Part shown: in pieces, positions 52,961 to 61,546 of the stretch
How the letters are laid out: every line of letters begins with the position of its first letter
Numbering within the stretch: the first letter of the stretch is position 1
Assembly (NCBI RefSeq): GCF_002993885.1
Contig: NZ_CM009578.1
Span: 1,615,251 to 1,679,250, forward strand
Direction: 5' to 3'
From: Sphingopyxis lindanitolerans
GTDB taxonomy: Bacteria > Pseudomonadota > Alphaproteobacteria > Sphingomonadales > Sphingomonadaceae
Length of the DNA stretch: 64,000 bases
The notes under the pieces: model-generated
Told to the model about the DNA's origin: nothing
The model's database searches: none
The model's input: the letters and a program-made list of their open reading frames with translations, nothing else
Position numbers and translations under genes: made by a program

Positions 52961-54969
52961 AGTTCGATCCCGTCGTCCGGATCCTGCGACGCCAGGCGGG
53001 CGCCGCGGCGCATCGCACCGTCGATCGCCTTGCGCTCGCGGACGGGGTCATCCTCTCGTTCCTCGGTTGCGAAATCGAACTCGCTGACATCCGGGCGAGC
53101 CTCAGATACGATATTCTCATGGTCGGCCATCGCCGGCTCCTGCCGGATACCGCTGTTGGCGTCGCTATCGTCCTCCTCGCCGTCGCTCGCATCGGGGATC
53201 TCATCATGAACTGCGATCTCGACCTTCCCGCCGGACAGGTCTTTCGGTCGTTCCAACGCGCTCCAGTCGTCGGGACGGCTTTCGCCGACTTGCGGCGGCG
53301 CGGGCGGCGGCAGGATCCGCGCCATCAATCGGGGGTCGGCATAGTATTTGGCCTTGCTCGCCCGGATCGGCGCGACGCCGGCGACCATGACGATTTCCTG
53401 ATCGGGCGGCAGTTGCATGACCTCGCCGGGCGTCAGCAAGGCGCGGGCCGTCTCGGTCCGCGAGACCATCAGATGGCCAAGCCAGGGCGATAGCCGGTGC
53501 CCGGCATAATTTTTCATTGCGCGCATTTCGGTGGCGGTGCCGAGCGCGTCCGAGATCCGCTTGGCCGTCCGCTCGTCGTTTGTCGCGAAGCTGACTCGGA
53601 CGTGACAATTGTCGAGGATGGCGTTGTTCTGGCCGTAAGCCTTCTCGATCTGATTCAAGGACTGGGCGATCAGAAACGCCTTGATCCCATAGCCGGCCAT
53701 GAAGGCGAGCGCGCTCTCGAAGAAATCGAGCCGCCCCAGCGCCGGAAATTCATCGAGCATGAGAAGAAGGCGCTGCGACCGCGCACGCGGATTAAGTTCC
53801 TCGGTGAGCCGCCGCCCGATCTGATTGAGGATCAGTCGAATGAGCGGCTTGGTGCGGCTGATGTCGCCGGGCGGCACGACGAGATAGAGCGAGGTCGCCG
53901 TCTCCCCCGCCACAAGGTCGGCGATGCGCCAGTCCGACCGCCGCGTCACCGCAGCGATGACGGGGTCGCGGTAAAGCCCTAGAAAGGACATGGCGGTCGA
54001 AAGGACGCCCGACCGCTCATTGGCCGACTTGTTGAGCAGATCCTGCGCCGCCGCCGCGACGACGGGATGGATACCCTTCTCGCCGAGATGTGCCGTCGAC
54101 TGCATGATGCGCAGGGTCGAGGCGATACCGCGCCGCGGATCGGAGAGGAAGGCCGCGACGCCTGCGAGCGATTTATCCTCTTCGGCATAAAGAACATGCA
54201 GGATGGCTCCGACGAGAAGCGAGTGGCTCGTTTTCTCCCAATGGTTGCGCTTCTCGAGGCTGCCTTCCGGATCGACAAGTACGTCGGCGACATTCTGGAC
54301 GTCGCGCACCTCCCACGCGCCGCGCCGCACTTCGAGGAGAGGATTGTAAGCGGCCGACGCGATATTGGTGGGATCGAAGAGCAGGACGCGCCCATGCTGG
54401 GCCCGGAACCCCGACGTCAGCTGCCAATTCTCGCCCTTGATGTCATGCACGATGCAGCTGCCCGGCCAGGTGAGCAGCGTCGGCACGACAAGCCCGACGC
54501 CCTTGCCCGACCGTGTCGGCGCGAAGCATAGGATATGTTCGGCGCCGTCATGGCGAAGATAGCTCCGACCAAAGCGCCCCAAGATGACCCCAGCCTCGTC
54601 GAGCATGCCTGCGCGGCGGATATCGCCAGCCTCGGCCCAGCGCGCTGAACCATAGGTCTCGGCGCGCTGCCGCTCACGGGCCCTCCACACCGACATGGAA
54701 ATCGCGACAATGATCGAGGCGAAGCCGCCCGACGCCGCGATCATGGCGCCGCGGTAGAAAATCGGCGGCGCATAGGCATCATAGGCAAACCACCACCAGA
54801 AGAAGGCGGGCGGCGGATAGACCGGATAGTCACCGATGCGGAACCAGGGCGCGCCGAGCGCCGGCTGAAATCCAAGCGCGCCCGCGGTCCACTGCGTTGC
54901 TGCCCAGACCGCGAAGATCACGATCGAACCGACCGCAGTAATCTGTCCCCAGAGGATCTTGTCGTTCAT
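52957..54969 (-). CDS. traG: Type IV coupling protein TraG (VirD4-like)
   Basis: This 670-residue coupling protein has two N-terminal membrane segments (about 10-30 and 70-95), Walker A FAPTRSGKGVGL (about 149-160) and Walker B LLLMLDEFPALG. It recruits the relaxase-DNA complex to the channel. The C-terminal 90 residues are acidic and variable. I start at ATG 54969 (MNDKILWGQITAVGS); the longer upstream reading lies inside the relaxase gene. Confidence 0.95.
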   Translation of the reverse strand: MNDKILWGQITAVGSIVIFAVWAATQWTAGALGFQPALGAPWFRIGDYPVYPPPAFFWWWFAYDAYAPPIFYRGAMIAASGGFASIIVAISMSVWRARERQRAETYGSARWAEAGDIRRAGMLDEAGVILGRFGRSYLRHDGAEHILCFAPTRSGKGVGLVVPTLLTWPGSCIVHDIKGENWQLTSGFRAQHGRVLLFDPTNIASAAYNPLLEVRRGAWEVRDVQNVADVLVDPEGSLEKRNHWEKTSHSLLVGAILHVLYAEEDKSLAGVAAFLSDPRRGIASTLRIMQSTAHLGEKGIHPVVAAAAQDLLNKSANERSGVLSTAMSFLGLYRDPVIAAVTRRSDWRIADLVAGETATSLYLVVPPGDISRTKPLIRLILNQIGRRLTEELNPRARSQRLLLMLDEFPALGRLDFFESALAFMAGYGIKAFLIAQSLNQIEKAYGQNNAILDNCHVRVSFATNDERTAKRISDALGTATEMRAMKNYAGHRLSPWLGHLMVSRTETARALLTPGEVMQLPPDQEIVMVAGVAPIRASKAKYYADPRLMARILPPPAPPQVGESRPDDWSALERPKDLSGGKVEIAVHDEIPDASDGEEDDSDANSGIRQEPAMADHENIVSEARPDVSEFDFATEEREDDPVRERKAIDGAMRRGARLASQDPDDGIEL

Positions 54970-54983
54970 TGCAAAATGCCTTT

Positions 54984-56729
54984 CTAGATGCCGATGCCCC
55001 GGCCCAGCGCCCAATCGACCGAGCCGCCGGGGGACATGGTGCCGGTGATGTGCTGGCCGAGATGGCGGTCGAGCGCGGGGCGCCAGGGGACGAGCTGGAA
55101 ACCCAGCCCGTCGTCGATCATGGCGAAGCGCCCCGATGCGAGCGTCACGCGCTCGCGGTAGACGCCGCTCACATAGTCGCCGGCAGCCGACGATTTGTGG
55201 GCAAGGCCGGTCCGCTCGGCAATCGATGCGGTCGCGGCTTCCAGTTCGCGCGAAGCGAGCTTGTCGATGAGCCCGGATGACAGGGTCAGCCGGTCCCCGG
55301 CGCGCGACGCCAATCCCTGCTCGACGAGATAGCGCGCCCGCTTCTCCATCGCCTGGCGGATTTCGAGACCGAAGCCATTCCCGCACGCGACCGGTTCACG
55401 GGCGACGAGTTGGCGGTCGAGCCAGGTCGCGCCGGGCGCGGTGACCTGCGACGCGAGCGGGAGGTCCGAGCGCGTCGCAAGCGACATATGCGCGCGCCCC
55501 TTGCCATCCTCCCAACTGCGGAGCTCGACGATCGAGCCCGGCCTGGCATCACCGGTCATCTCCATGTCGTTGAAGCGGATGTGATGGGTTCGCCCGTCGG
55601 CGCCGTCGACGATCGCATAGGCGCTGCCGGCAAGTTCGTCATGCAACCCCCGCTCGACAAGGCGGCCCACGATCGCGGTCTCGGGCGCGCCGTCGTGAAG
55701 CGCGAGCGCGGCGGGATCGAAGCGGCGCCCGCCGCGCGACAGCGCGCGGTGCATCGTCTTGATGATATCGCCGCGCACCGCGACCTCGCGCAGCGCCGGC
55801 TCGGCGCCGGCCCCGAGCGCCCAAAGGCCGGCGCCCTGCCGCTCGGCGAGACCCATCTGCTCGAGCCGTGCGGCGCGGCCGACCAGCAGGCCGTGCATGT
55901 GCCGGTCTTCGTTCGCTGCGGGCCGCAGATCGATAACCCCGCCCGCTTCGTCGGCGAGCCTCTGCAGCCGGACATCGAGGCTCGTCCAGCGTTCGGCATC
56001 GACTTCACGCGCGAGCGCGCTCTGCATGTCGAGCTCACTGCGCGGACCGAGCTCGAGCGTTGCAAGAGATTCGGCGCGGCCACGGATGCCTGAAGCGATA
56101 TAGCCGCGGTCGATAACCAGATCCGCGCCATCGTCAGCAACGCCGCGCACGAGGATATGGATATGCGGATTGTCGGTGTTCCAATGATCGACCGCGACCC
56201 AGTCGAGGCGGGTGTGGAGATCGCGTTCCATGTCCGTCATGAGGTCGCGCGTGAAAGTACGGAGATCGCCGAGATCGGCGGCATCCTCCGGGCTGACGAT
56301 CAGCCGGAAGTGATGCCGGTCGTCCTCGCAGCGCGCGGCGAAGGCGTCGCGATCGACCGCGTCGCCGCCTGCATCGAACATGCTCGCGTCGCGCCCATCG
56401 CGGGTCACGCCCTCGCGCTCAAGATAGGAGATATGGCGCGCCATCGGTGCGGCCCGAAACCGCGCGCCCTGGTGGCGGACGACACGCGCCATGACCGTTA
56501 CGCGCCGGGCACCGGGCTGATGCCGCATCGCCGCCATGGCGCGCCGGCCCCTTCCATGCGTGCCGGTCCCGCCGCCGGCGCCGCGCCCGGGCCGCGAGCG
56601 GGTATAGCCCGATCGGGCGGCCGCCTTGCGCACCTGTGCGGCGAGCCGCTTGCCCTTGCCTGCCGACCCGGATCCGCGATCGCGGATCCGGCCCGGCCTG
56701 ATCCGGAAATCATGGTCGTCACCGCGCAT
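54984..56729 (-). CDS. Relaxase, VirD2-like with DUF3363 C-terminus
   Basis: This relaxase of about 581 residues opens with the family start MRGDDHDFRIRPGRIRDRG, a basic glycine-rich segment, the Tyr-bearing RHISYLEREGVTRDG and the HUH-type histidines NTDNPHIHILVRGV. The remainder is the DUF3363-type region found in Tn4371-like and alphaproteobacterial ICE relaxases (LDRQLVAREPVACGNGFGLEI). It nicks oriT and pilots the strand. Start could also be the ATG at 56744. No oriT was identified; the intergenic DNA right of the gene (56730-56948) is a candidate place. Confidence 0.92.
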   Translation of the reverse strand: MRGDDHDFRIRPGRIRDRGSGSAGKGKRLAAQVRKAAARSGYTRSRPGRGAGGGTGTHGRGRRAMAAMRHQPGARRVTVMARVVRHQGARFRAAPMARHISYLEREGVTRDGRDASMFDAGGDAVDRDAFAARCEDDRHHFRLIVSPEDAADLGDLRTFTRDLMTDMERDLHTRLDWVAVDHWNTDNPHIHILVRGVADDGADLVIDRGYIASGIRGRAESLATLELGPRSELDMQSALAREVDAERWTSLDVRLQRLADEAGGVIDLRPAANEDRHMHGLLVGRAARLEQMGLAERQGAGLWALGAGAEPALREVAVRGDIIKTMHRALSRGGRRFDPAALALHDGAPETAIVGRLVERGLHDELAGSAYAIVDGADGRTHHIRFNDMEMTGDARPGSIVELRSWEDGKGRAHMSLATRSDLPLASQVTAPGATWLDRQLVAREPVACGNGFGLEIRQAMEKRARYLVEQGLASRAGDRLTLSSGLIDKLASRELEAATASIAERTGLAHKSSAAGDYVSGVYRERVTLASGRFAMIDDGLGFQLVPWRPALDRHLGQHITGTMSPGGSVDWALGRGIGI

Positions 56730-56948
56730 CGGGGGTGGTGCCATACGAAAACGCAGCGAAAGAGGGCGAGTTCAACCCGAAGATATGGCAGATTTCGGCA
56801 GTGCCATACGCGCAAATCCGCAGAAAACCGACCATCGCGTGCACGAAGCTGGCACGTCTTTTATCTTGCGATCCCCCATTTCCCTTCCAGCAAGATCCTG
56901 CTGCTCCCGAACCGCGGCATCCAGCAAGGCTGATCCACCGGCGAGACA
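56730..56948. other. Intergenic region upstream of the relaxase, candidate oriT zone
   Basis: This 219-base gap separates the relaxase start from the transglycosylase end and is relatively AT-rich between 56740 and 56900. Origins of transfer commonly lie beside the relaxase gene. I did not find a clear nick-site motif, so this is only a positional suggestion. Confidence 0.25.
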
Positions 56949-57665
56949 TCAGCGGTCCCGCGCGGTGGAGAGCGAAATGAAGAGCGACGCAGCCGGCGCG
57001 GAAGACGGCGCGGCGGCTTCGGGCGCCGATGCGGAATGCGCACCCTCGAGGTCGTCGCGGCGCCCGGCGAAGATCGCCGCATCCCGCCAGCCATGCGAAG
57101 GCCTTGGCGCCGCGGCGGCATTTCCAACGCCGTTGACGCTGTCGGCGCCATGTAGTTCGGGGGCGATCTTCGCGACATAGGCGACGGTTTCGGCGGGCAA
57201 GCCGCGGCGGCCCGATGCATAGGCATCGGCGCGCCCAGGTCCTGCATTATAGGCGGCGAGCATCAGCGCGATGTCGCCATAGCGGTCCCACATCGCGCGC
57301 AGATAGGCCGCACCCGCAAGGATGTTCGCGCGGGGGTCGAAGGGGTCCGGGCCGAGCCGGTGGCGGGCGGTCAGCGACGCCCAGGTTCCGGGCATGATCT
57401 GCATCAGCCCCATCGCTCCCGCATGCGAAACCGCGCCCGCCCTGCCCCGGCTTTCGGCGTGCATCACGCGCCAGATCCAGAGTTCGGGAATGGCGAAACG
57501 CTGCGCCGCTTCGGCGACCGGCGCGGCATAGGGATGCTCGCCCGGCTGCACCGCGGCGACAGCCGGCGTGCATAAGGGCTGCACGACGAAGGCGCCGACA
57601 AGCGCAGCGCAATGCCATGCGGGTCGATTGCCGCGCAGGCGGCGCATGCGCTCACTCGCCGTCAT
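56949..57665 (-). CDS. Lytic transglycosylase (conjugation-associated, VirB1-like)
   Basis: This 238-residue protein has an N-terminal signal (ALVGAFVVQPLCTPAVA) and a GH23 lysozyme-like domain with catalytic Glu in VMHAESRGRAGAVS, SHAGAMGLMQIMPGTW and LMLAAYNAGPGRADAY. It opens the peptidoglycan for the mating channel. A low-complexity Ala/Ser tail follows. It overlaps the DUF736 gene by 14 bases. Confidence 0.92.
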   Translation of the reverse strand: MTASERMRRLRGNRPAWHCAALVGAFVVQPLCTPAVAAVQPGEHPYAAPVAEAAQRFAIPELWIWRVMHAESRGRAGAVSHAGAMGLMQIMPGTWASLTARHRLGPDPFDPRANILAGAAYLRAMWDRYGDIALMLAAYNAGPGRADAYASGRRGLPAETVAYVAKIAPELHGADSVNGVGNAAAAPRPSHGWRDAAIFAGRRDDLEGAHSASAPEAAAPSSAPAASLFISLSTARDR

Positions 57666-57978
57666 CGCCGCGGATCCACCGGATCGAATATTTGCGCTTA
57701 TCGGGAAGTCTCTGGGTCAGATGAGCGTAGAGCGGAGCCGGGAGGCCCGGGTCGTCGATCATGATCTCGATGTAGGGATGGCCCGCGAGAGTGCGGTTCC
57801 AACCCGCGCCAATTTCGGCTTCGTTGGCCGGATTGCCGACCAGGATGCGCCAATCGGGATCGTCTTCGCCGCCGAAGTCGGGCAGGCTCTCAAGGGTGAT
57901 ATGAGCTTGGTACGCGACGGTCTCGATCATCCCCGAGAACCCGTGCGAAGCGCTTCCGGTCAGCGTTCCGATGATCAT
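57652..57978 (-). CDS. DUF736 family protein (copy 1)
   Basis: This 108-residue DUF736 protein has MIIGTLTGSASHGFSGMIETV, DPDWRILVGNPANEAEIGAGW and IEIMIDDPGLPAPLYAHL. DUF736 proteins are ubiquitous in alphaproteobacterial conjugative elements; their function is unknown. This copy lies in the traF operon, overlapping traF (ATGA). Two further copies lie at 60364 and 62163. Confidence 0.88.
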   Translation of the reverse strand: MIIGTLTGSASHGFSGMIETVAYQAHITLESLPDFGGEDDPDWRILVGNPANEAEIGAGWNRTLAGHPYIEIMIDDPGLPAPLYAHLTQRLPDKRKYSIRWIRGDDGE

Positions 57979-58565
57979 TTTTCGCGCTCCCTTTTGCCGT
58001 TGGCAGAATCGTCAGAGGTGTCTCCACCGCGCCTGCGAAGCGGCGCGGCAGCTTTCGAGCGGGTGAAAAGCGGATGCGCGGTGCCGATCAGCCCGGCAGC
58101 GGGCAGCGGCCCGAAATAGCGGCCGTCGAGGCTGTCGGGCGCCGCGTTGAGGAGAAAGATCTCGCCGCGCCCGACGGTCCGGCAGCCGGTCCAGACGGGC
58201 AGCGAGCGGTTCGCGCGGTCGCGCGCCAGCGCGCGGGCAGCCCCCGCTCCGTCGACGGTGACGAAGGTGCCCGAACGGCAGACGAGCGCGCCGGGAAGAG
58301 CGGCGACGCGCTTCAGGAGCGGCACGCCGCGCGGCAGATAGCCGCGCGCGCCGAGGAAGCCAGCGAGCGCCGGCGGCGGGTCGATGGCGACGAGTTCGCC
58401 GACCCGCGGCGCGGCATCCGCGTCGATCCGGTAGAGGCCGATTGGCGCGCTGGCGCTCGCATTCCAGAGCAGGCGCGGCGCGGGCTTCGCCCATTCGACC
58501 GCGACGAAGAGCGTGCCGAAAAGCGAGACGGTCGCCGCCGTGAAGGACAGGATTCGCCGGTTCAT
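57975..58565 (-). CDS. traF: Conjugative transfer signal peptidase TraF (S26 family)
   Basis: This 196-residue membrane-anchored peptidase has a signal anchor (ILSFTAATVSLFGTLFVAVEW), catalytic Ser in NASASAPIGLYRI and catalytic Lys in PLLKRVAALPGALVC. TraF of the S26 family matures the TrbC pilin. The start is ATG 58565 overlapping the DUF2840 stop (ATGA). Confidence 0.92.
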   Translation of the reverse strand: MNRRILSFTAATVSLFGTLFVAVEWAKPAPRLLWNASASAPIGLYRIDADAAPRVGELVAIDPPPALAGFLGARGYLPRGVPLLKRVAALPGALVCRSGTFVTVDGAGAARALARDRANRSLPVWTGCRTVGRGEIFLLNAAPDSLDGRYFGPLPAAGLIGTAHPLFTRSKAAAPLRRRGGDTSDDSANGKREREK

Positions 58566-59107
58566 GATTCGACCGCCCGGCGGCGCAGCCACGCCGTGTG
58601 GCGTTCGAGCGAATAGGGCCGGAACGGCAGGCCGGCTGCAATCCGGTTGCCGATGTGGCGCCAATGGTCGGGCGCCGCATCGCAGGCGTCGATGCCGACG
58701 GCCTCGACCGCATCGATCGCCTCGAGCGCCTTCTGGACCTTCGGCCAGCCGTCGATCCGCGCCAGTATCTCGGCGCCGGGTCTGACGAACGGCAGCGTCG
58801 AATGGGACTCGCCCGGCGCGACGGCGAGGGCGATGGCGATGTTCGAATGGATGGTGCCGAAGTCGTTCGACGTCCAGCGGACGAAAGCGAAGACCGCGCC
58901 GGGACGGAAGGCCGCGACGCGTGTCCGGCGGCTCAGGATGCGCTCGGCAGCAACGCGGCCGAAGCGGATCCATTGTTCGTGCCGGCCTTCGATCCAAGTC
59001 AGTTCGACCTCGGTCGACGCACCCTGCGGCGGCGCCGCAATCGCGCGACCGCTGCGCGGCGAAAGCCCCGGCGACCCGAGCGCCGCATCGAAATCGATGC
59101 GGCGCAT
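58562..59107 (-). CDS. DUF2840 family protein
   Basis: This 181-residue DUF2840 protein shows VELTWIEGRHEQWIRFGRVAAERIL, FRPGAVFAFVRWTSNDFGTIHSNIAI and DHWRHIGNRIAAGLPFRPYSLERHTAWL. The family is found between alpA-like and traF genes in these elements. Function is unknown. It starts at ATG 59107, overlapping the AlpA-like stop by one base (TGATG). Confidence 0.87.
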   Translation of the reverse strand: MRRIDFDAALGSPGLSPRSGRAIAAPPQGASTEVELTWIEGRHEQWIRFGRVAAERILSRRTRVAAFRPGAVFAFVRWTSNDFGTIHSNIAIALAVAPGESHSTLPFVRPGAEILARIDGWPKVQKALEAIDAVEAVGIDACDAAPDHWRHIGNRIAAGLPFRPYSLERHTAWLRRRAVES

Positions 59108-59349
59108 CAGCGCGGCTCTCGCCGCGCGGGACGCACGATGCCGCTGCCGGGATCGGACGTTGAGGTGCGGCGGCCGAGCTCGACCCAGGCGTCGAGTTCG
59201 TCGATCGCGTAGACGACGCGGCCCCCGAGCTTGCGATAGACTGGCCCCGTTCCATAGACGCGATGCTTCTCGAGCGTCCGGTGCGAAAGGCCGACGCGCC
59301 TTGCCGCCTCGGGCGTGGTGAGAAAGCGTGGCGGGTGACCGGTCGTCAT
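59107..59349 (-). CDS. AlpA/MerR-type HTH protein, candidate excisionase (RdfS-like)
   Basis: This 80-residue winged HTH reads RFLTTPEAARRVGLSHRTLEKHRVYGTGPVYRKLGGRVVY, matching AlpA-type excisionase proteins. The ATG at 59349 is preceded by GGAG. It heads the DUF2840-traF-DUF736 genes and sits 90 bases downstream of the FseA-like gene. In the Mesorhizobium symbiosis island the recombination directionality factor RdfS is an AlpA-type HTH whose promoter is activated by FseA, and this arrangement fits that model. RdfS identity is inference. Confidence 0.78.
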   Translation of the reverse strand: MTTGHPPRFLTTPEAARRVGLSHRTLEKHRVYGTGPVYRKLGGRVVYAIDELDAWVELGRRTSTSDPGSGIVRPARREPR

Positions 59350-59439
59350 GGGGTGCTCCTTCCAGCCGCCGGACCTTCGAGAGCGGGTCGGCGGGCGATG
59401 TCGCGTCATGGCGCGGCGCAGGACGCACAGGGGAGCGGC
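59350..59439 (-). promoter_or_regulatory. Probable promoter of the alpA-like/traF operon
   Basis: This 90-base gap between the FseA-like gene end and the AlpA-like start is the only place for the operon promoter. By analogy with FseA systems it would be the target of that activator. I cannot define boxes. Confidence 0.4.
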
Positions 59440-60241
59440 TCAATTCCGACGTTGTTTTTGTCGCCCCGGCATACCCGCGAGCAGCGCGCGGTAGCCGCCG
59501 GCGGCCAGCGCCTCGGCTTCGCGGATCAGGCGCTGGGTCCGGCGCCGTTCGGGCGAGGCTTTCCAGGCCGCGCCGCGGCCGATGGTCATGCGCGGATAGA
59601 CGAGGCGGCAGGCGACCTCATGGCTCGTGACGCGGGCGCCTTCGCGGAGGTCGAGTATCGCGAGCAGCAGGTCGAGCCGCTGCGCCTGGTAGAAAGTCGG
59701 CGACGCTGCGGAGGGTGAAGGAGCCGCCCCGCGCAGCCATCGATCGAGATCCTGAACCGCTCGGAGCCGCGTCCCGGTCATGCCATCGAGCGGGATGACG
59801 GCGGCGAAAGAAGCGCGTTCCGGATCGCCGCGCAGCCAGATCCGGTGAAGCGCGCCCTCATGCGCGAGAATGTAATGGCGCCCGCCCGCCACGGCCCGGT
59901 GAGCGACACGCCGCTCGACGATGCACGAACCCAGTCCGCAGCCGAAGACCGGCGCATCTGGGAGGGCGGAATGCGCGGCATCGACGATGACGACATAGGG
60001 ACAGGCGGCCGCCTCCCAAAAGGCCGGTGCCTCGAGCGCCGGCAGGCGCGGGTCGACCGGGAAAGCAGAGGGCCCATCGCCGGGCCATCACCTCCTGCAA
60101 CGCCGGACCCGCGTCAGGGTCCGTCATCACGCTCTCATAGTCGCGGCGATAATCCGGGCTGCGACGCAGAAATTCCTGCGCGTAGCCGGGAAAGTCGAGG
60201 CGCGGCCGCCGGTCATCGTCTTGCCTCCCTTTCCGCGCCAT
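59440..60241 (-). CDS. fseA: FseA-like excision activator, DUF6499 + DUF2285 joined by a +1 shift
   Basis: The gene opens at ATG 60241 (GGAGG five bases upstream) with a DUF6499 N-domain: LDFPGYAQEFLRRSPDYRRDYE, and DPDAGPALQEVMARRWALCF, where Phe60 is TTT at 60064-60062. The zero frame runs on without family resemblance to 59858. A +1 shift at TTT-CCC continues as FPVDPRLPALEAPAFWEAA, CPYVVIVDAAHSALPDAP, then DUF2285 (RLRAVQDLDRWLRG, FYQAQRLDLLLAILDLREG, YPRMTIGRGAAWKASPERR) to 59440, about 266 residues. In Mesorhizobium, FseA is a DUF6499/DUF2285 fusion made by programmed ribosomal frameshifting and activates element excision. An unprogrammed mutation or sequencing slip is the alternative. 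Confidence 0.7.
59858..60241 (-). CDS. Unshifted product of the FseA-like gene (DUF6499 only)
   Basis: Without the shift, translation from ATG 60241 passes the UUU-CCC site and ends at 59858, giving 127 residues. The first 61 are DUF6499-like; the rest is Arg/Gly-rich out-of-frame sequence. It would be the default product if the frameshift is programmed and inefficient. Confidence 0.5.
   Translation of the reverse strand: MARKGRQDDDRRPRLDFPGYAQEFLRRSPDYRRDYESVMTDPDAGPALQEVMARRWALCFPGRPAPAGARGTGLLGGGRLSLCRHRRCRAFRPPRCAGLRLRTGFVHRRAACRSPGRGGRAPLHSRA
60058..60064 (-). promoter_or_regulatory. Candidate +1 slippery site TTTCCCG
   Basis: On the coding strand codons read TGC TTT CCC GGT. Phe-tRNA decoding TTT can re-pair one base forward with TTC, and the following CCC codon is a usual pausing point. 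The shift gives FPVDP, which continues the family sequence. Confidence 0.5.
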
Positions 60242-60331
60242 GACCGCCTCCGTCCGAGGCAGCAGAATTGGCGAGCGAGCCACGACCGCCAATTCCAAGA
60301 GGCGGGAATCCCCATCCCCATAAATGGGTAT

Positions 60332-60354
60332 CCCGCCCGGCGGCGCCGGGCGGG
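60332..60354. terminator. Strong hairpin downstream of DUF736 copy 2
   Basis: Ten-base perfect arms CCCGCCCGGC and GCCGGGCGGG flank a GGC loop, nine bases after the DUF736 stop. There is no U tract, so it may be a terminator with weak tail, an mRNA-stability hairpin, or an insulator before the FseA-like gene. Confidence 0.5.
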
Positions 60355-60363
60355 TCCTGCGGC

Positions 60364-60678
60364 TCAGTCGCCGCGCCGCGTCTGGCGGCTCCAGACGAGG
60401 TCGTGCTCGCCATCTTCGCCCGCGAAGAGCTGTGCGAAGATCGGCGCGGTGAAGCTCGGATCGTCGAGCTTGACCGAGAGGTAGGGGCGCTGATCCTGCG
60501 TCAGCTTCTCCCAGGCCGCACCGACCTCGACATCGCCGATGAAGACACGGTGGCTCGGAGCATTGCCGCTGGGGTCTTTCTCGGGCGTGATGCGAACCGA
60601 TTTCGCCTGCACCGACAGGGTGGTGATCTGACCCCGATATTCGCCGGAGACTTTCTTGAACGTGCCGATCCTGGCCAT
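60364..60678 (-). CDS. DUF736 family protein (copy 2)
   Basis: This 104-residue DUF736 protein has MARIGTFKKVSGEYRGQITTL, the core SHRVFIGDVEVGAAWEKLTQD, and YLSVKLDDPSFTAPIFAQLF. It begins at ATG 60678, with AAGGAA-type purines upstream. It is alone between two non-coding regions and followed by a strong hairpin. The domain differs from copy 1 mostly in its first half. Confidence 0.9.
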   Translation of the reverse strand: MARIGTFKKVSGEYRGQITTLSVQAKSVRITPEKDPSGNAPSHRVFIGDVEVGAAWEKLTQDQRPYLSVKLDDPSFTAPIFAQLFAGEDGEHDLVWSRQTRRGD

Positions 60679-60991
60679 GATGCATTCCTTCCTTGGCTCG
60701 GGCCGCACCATCGCGGCCTCGATGCGCATCGACCGTCGGCGGGGGGCCGGGCGGGCAGCCGCAGGCCCGCAGCGAAGCGGAGGACCGCGCCGGCGCGTCT
60801 TTCTTGTTTCGCGAGGAACGGCGGCACGCCGGGGGAAGAAAGTCGCGACCGGCGCGGTTGCGCGAGGCCGGATCAGCGAAGCGGCCCGCCGACAGATGGC
60901 GCATTTCGAGAGGCCGTGATGATGCGGCTCGGCGGAGGGATGTGTCGCCCGGTCGACAAGCAAGTCGGCGATAGCGAAGGGCAATGAAGAC
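60679..60991. other. Non-coding stretch
   Basis: This 313-base, GC-rich segment holds no reading frame with family resemblance. It must contain the DUF736 copy 2 promoter. Confidence 0.5.
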
Positions 60992-61285
60992 CTAGGCCTG
61001 CAACTCCGCTCGCGCGATGCCATTCCCCGGCAGCACCAGATCGCGCCAACTGGCGAGCCCGGTGAGGATGGCGACAAGGACGGAAATGCCGCGATCAGCC
61101 CATGGCTCGAGGTCGGCCAGCTCCGCAAGCGCGCCGCCCGCCTGATATCCTGCAGCCGCGGCCGTGCCGGCGAACAGCAGGACGACGCAGAAGCGAACAG
61201 CGAAGGGCGCACTACTGCCAGCGACGTACCGACCGAACGCATGGACCGAAAACCCCGCCAGCAATCCCGCGGCCAATATCGTCAT
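60992..61285 (-). CDS. Small membrane protein
   Basis: This 97-residue protein has about three hydrophobic segments (TILAAGLLAGFSVHAFG, FAVRFCVVLLFAGTAAAAGY, ISVLVAILTGLASW). It directly abuts the 45-residue membrane peptide upstream, with no gap, so the pair is co-translated. I do not recognise the family. Confidence 0.65.
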   Translation of the reverse strand: MTILAAGLLAGFSVHAFGRYVAGSSAPFAVRFCVVLLFAGTAAAAGYQAGGALAELADLEPWADRGISVLVAILTGLASWRDLVLPGNGIARAELQA

Positions 61286-61423
61286 TCAGCCAAAGCCATG
61301 ATCGCGCAGATAGAAGGCAAGCGCGAGGCCGGTAAAGAGCGGCAACGCGTATTTCGCACAGCGAAGGAGCAGGAGCAGGGCGTAGACTATGGCTACGCCG
61401 CCCAGGATCAGCATCAGAGTCAT
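61286..61423 (-). CDS. Very small membrane peptide
   Basis: This 45-residue peptide begins MTLMLILGGVAIVYALLLLL and consists of two hydrophobic helices ending LRDHGFG. I place the start at ATG 61423. It abuts the next gene and may form a membrane complex with it. A longer reading upstream lacks a ribosome site. Confidence 0.55.
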   Translation of the reverse strand: MTLMLILGGVAIVYALLLLLRCAKYALPLFTGLALAFYLRDHGFG

Positions 61424-61546
61424 GACCGTCCTCCATCCGGACGCGCCCGCCACCACCTCCTCAGCGCAACCTGCAATAAGGACATAGCAAAGGCCGGCTC
61501 GGGGTTGAACCCGAACCGGAACCAAGTTGGACGTAATCCCCGGAGG

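Noticed and set aside
56745..56948. oriT assignment upstream of the relaxase
   Set aside because: I could not find a nick motif or a convincing inverted repeat, so only a positional note is given.
60062..60064. Simple pseudogene explanation for the DUF6499/DUF2285 split
   Set aside because: Not excluded, but the shift falls exactly on a UUU-CCC site in a family known for frameshifted production, so a programmed event is the better first hypothesis.
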